Of a stretch of DNA of 55,388 bases, positions 52,802 through 55,388 are shown in pieces. Positions within the stretch are counted from its first letter, which is position 1, and each line of letters begins with the position of its first letter. The translations under genes and the position numbers were made by a program. A model generated the notes under the pieces. It did no database searches and had not been told where the DNA came from. It worked only from the letters and a program-made list of their open reading frames with translations. The stretch covers positions 1 to 55,388 of the forward strand of contig DASRKX010000110.1 in assembly GCA_035648735.1 (NCBI GenBank), written 5' to 3'. The stretch is from REEB95 sp035648735 (GTDB lineage Bacteria; Pseudomonadota; Alphaproteobacteria; ATCC43930; CGMCC-115725).

Positions 52802-53283
52802 CTACCCGTCCCGGGGCTTTTCGCCAAGCAGGCTGTCGAGCGCGATCAGCGCCACGCCGACGCAAATCGCGGCATCAGCCACATTGAAGGCGTACCAATG
52901 CCAGGCGCCCCAGTGAAAATCGAGGAAATCGACGACGGCGCCGCGATAAAGGCGATCGAAGACGTTGCCGAGCGCCCCGCCGATGATCAGCCCCAAGGCG
53001 GCGCGCTGGCGGGGTCCGGCCGCACGGACCAGCCACCAGAGGAGGAGCGCCACGATGACGACGGCAAGCGCCGCGAAGACCAGCGTGCCCGACACCTCGG
53101 CGCCGTTGAAGAGGCCGAAGCTGACGCCGCGGTTGCCGACCAGGACAAGATTAAAAATCGGCAAGACTACGACGCTGTCCTGTCCGCGCGCGGCGAAGAA
53201 ATCGAGCACCCAGAGCTTGCTCGCTTGATCGAGCAAGGCGACGATTCCCGCGAGGACAAGGGCCAGGATTGTCGGACGGCGCA

Positions 53284-53284
<1 letters not shown>
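52802..53284 (-). CDS. lspA: Lipoprotein signal peptidase
   Basis: Cleaves signal peptides of prolipoproteins in the inner membrane. 160 residues, four membrane helices. The catalytic aspartates are in GNVFDRLYRGAVVDFLDFH and FNVADAAI, and VGNRGVSFGLF is the conserved box. ATG 53284 shares one base with the ileS stop (TGATG), the classical ileS-lspA coupling. The frame is open upstream only as an ileS shadow. Confidence 0.96.

Positions 53285-55388
<2,104 letters not shown>

Overview
The window is a gene-dense, GC-rich chromosomal segment with about 56 protein genes, short intergenic gaps and no RNA gene, insertion sequence, phage gene or CRISPR array that I can see. Its gene content points to an alphaproteobacterium, probably Rhodospirillales in the broad sense. 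The evidence is the ctaC-ctaD-ctaB-coxF-ctaG-ctaE-surf1 block followed by thrC and an M16 peptidase, a BamF/DUF3035 lipoprotein beside lspA, a GCS2/plant-type glutamate-cysteine ligase, an ScfR-type regulator, a KirBac channel, and an msbA-waaA-lpxK-lpxL lipid A cluster. The genus is inference; no 16S gene is present.

Layout. 1-4162 (minus) is a phospholipid-trafficking ABC operon (STAS-MlaE, MlaF, MlaD, DUF330/PqiC-type lipoprotein) that ends in a conserved protein of unknown role. 4265-5361 (plus) carries apt and a CHRD lipoprotein. 5387-6837 (minus) encodes an uncharacterised lipoprotein translationally coupled to a KirBac potassium channel. 6981-8410 (plus) is thrB-rnhA. 8417-10964 (minus) is dsbD followed by a peroxiredoxin gene, divergent from and overlapping algH (plus). 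11542-22105 (minus) is the aa3-type cytochrome c oxidase operon, running on into an M32 carboxypeptidase, thrC, an M16 peptidase and an acetyltransferase. 22326-25693 (plus) is tldD coupled to a secreted glycoside-hydrolase-like gene. 25694-27845 (minus) is gshA and rsmE. 27914-30833 (plus) is ubiA, a methyltransferase and tldE/pmbA. 30943-36664 (plus) is the lipid A/Kdo cluster. 36588-38923 (minus) is an M23 peptidase and xseA. Then follow purD (+), tadA (-), a C26 amidase and rsmD (+), and panE (-). An AT-rich, operator-like region at 43033-43183 separates panE from an ScfR regulator (+). 44599-55388 (minus) is one long tightly packed run: ileS, lspA, bamF-like, an M16 pair, pgi, mutL, queC and a TDT-family transporter.

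How the genes work together. Much of the window serves the cell envelope: lipid transport, lipid A synthesis and flipping, lipoprotein maturation, BAM accessory function, periplasmic disulfide reduction, peptidoglycan-type peptidase and respiratory chain assembly. The rest is housekeeping (purines, threonine, glutathione, queuosine, ubiquinone, rRNA and tRNA modification, repair). Most of it is conserved core genome. The parts that deserve a second look are the KirBac-lipoprotein pair, the glycoside hydrolase coupled to tldD, the operator architecture ahead of the ScfR regulator, the palindrome between ctaC and tldD, the stop-codon hairpins, the divergently overlapping dsbD/algH starts, and the repeated convergent gene overlaps. 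No stretch longer than 300 bases lacks a gene; the longest gaps are 22106-22325, 43033-43183 and 6838-6980.
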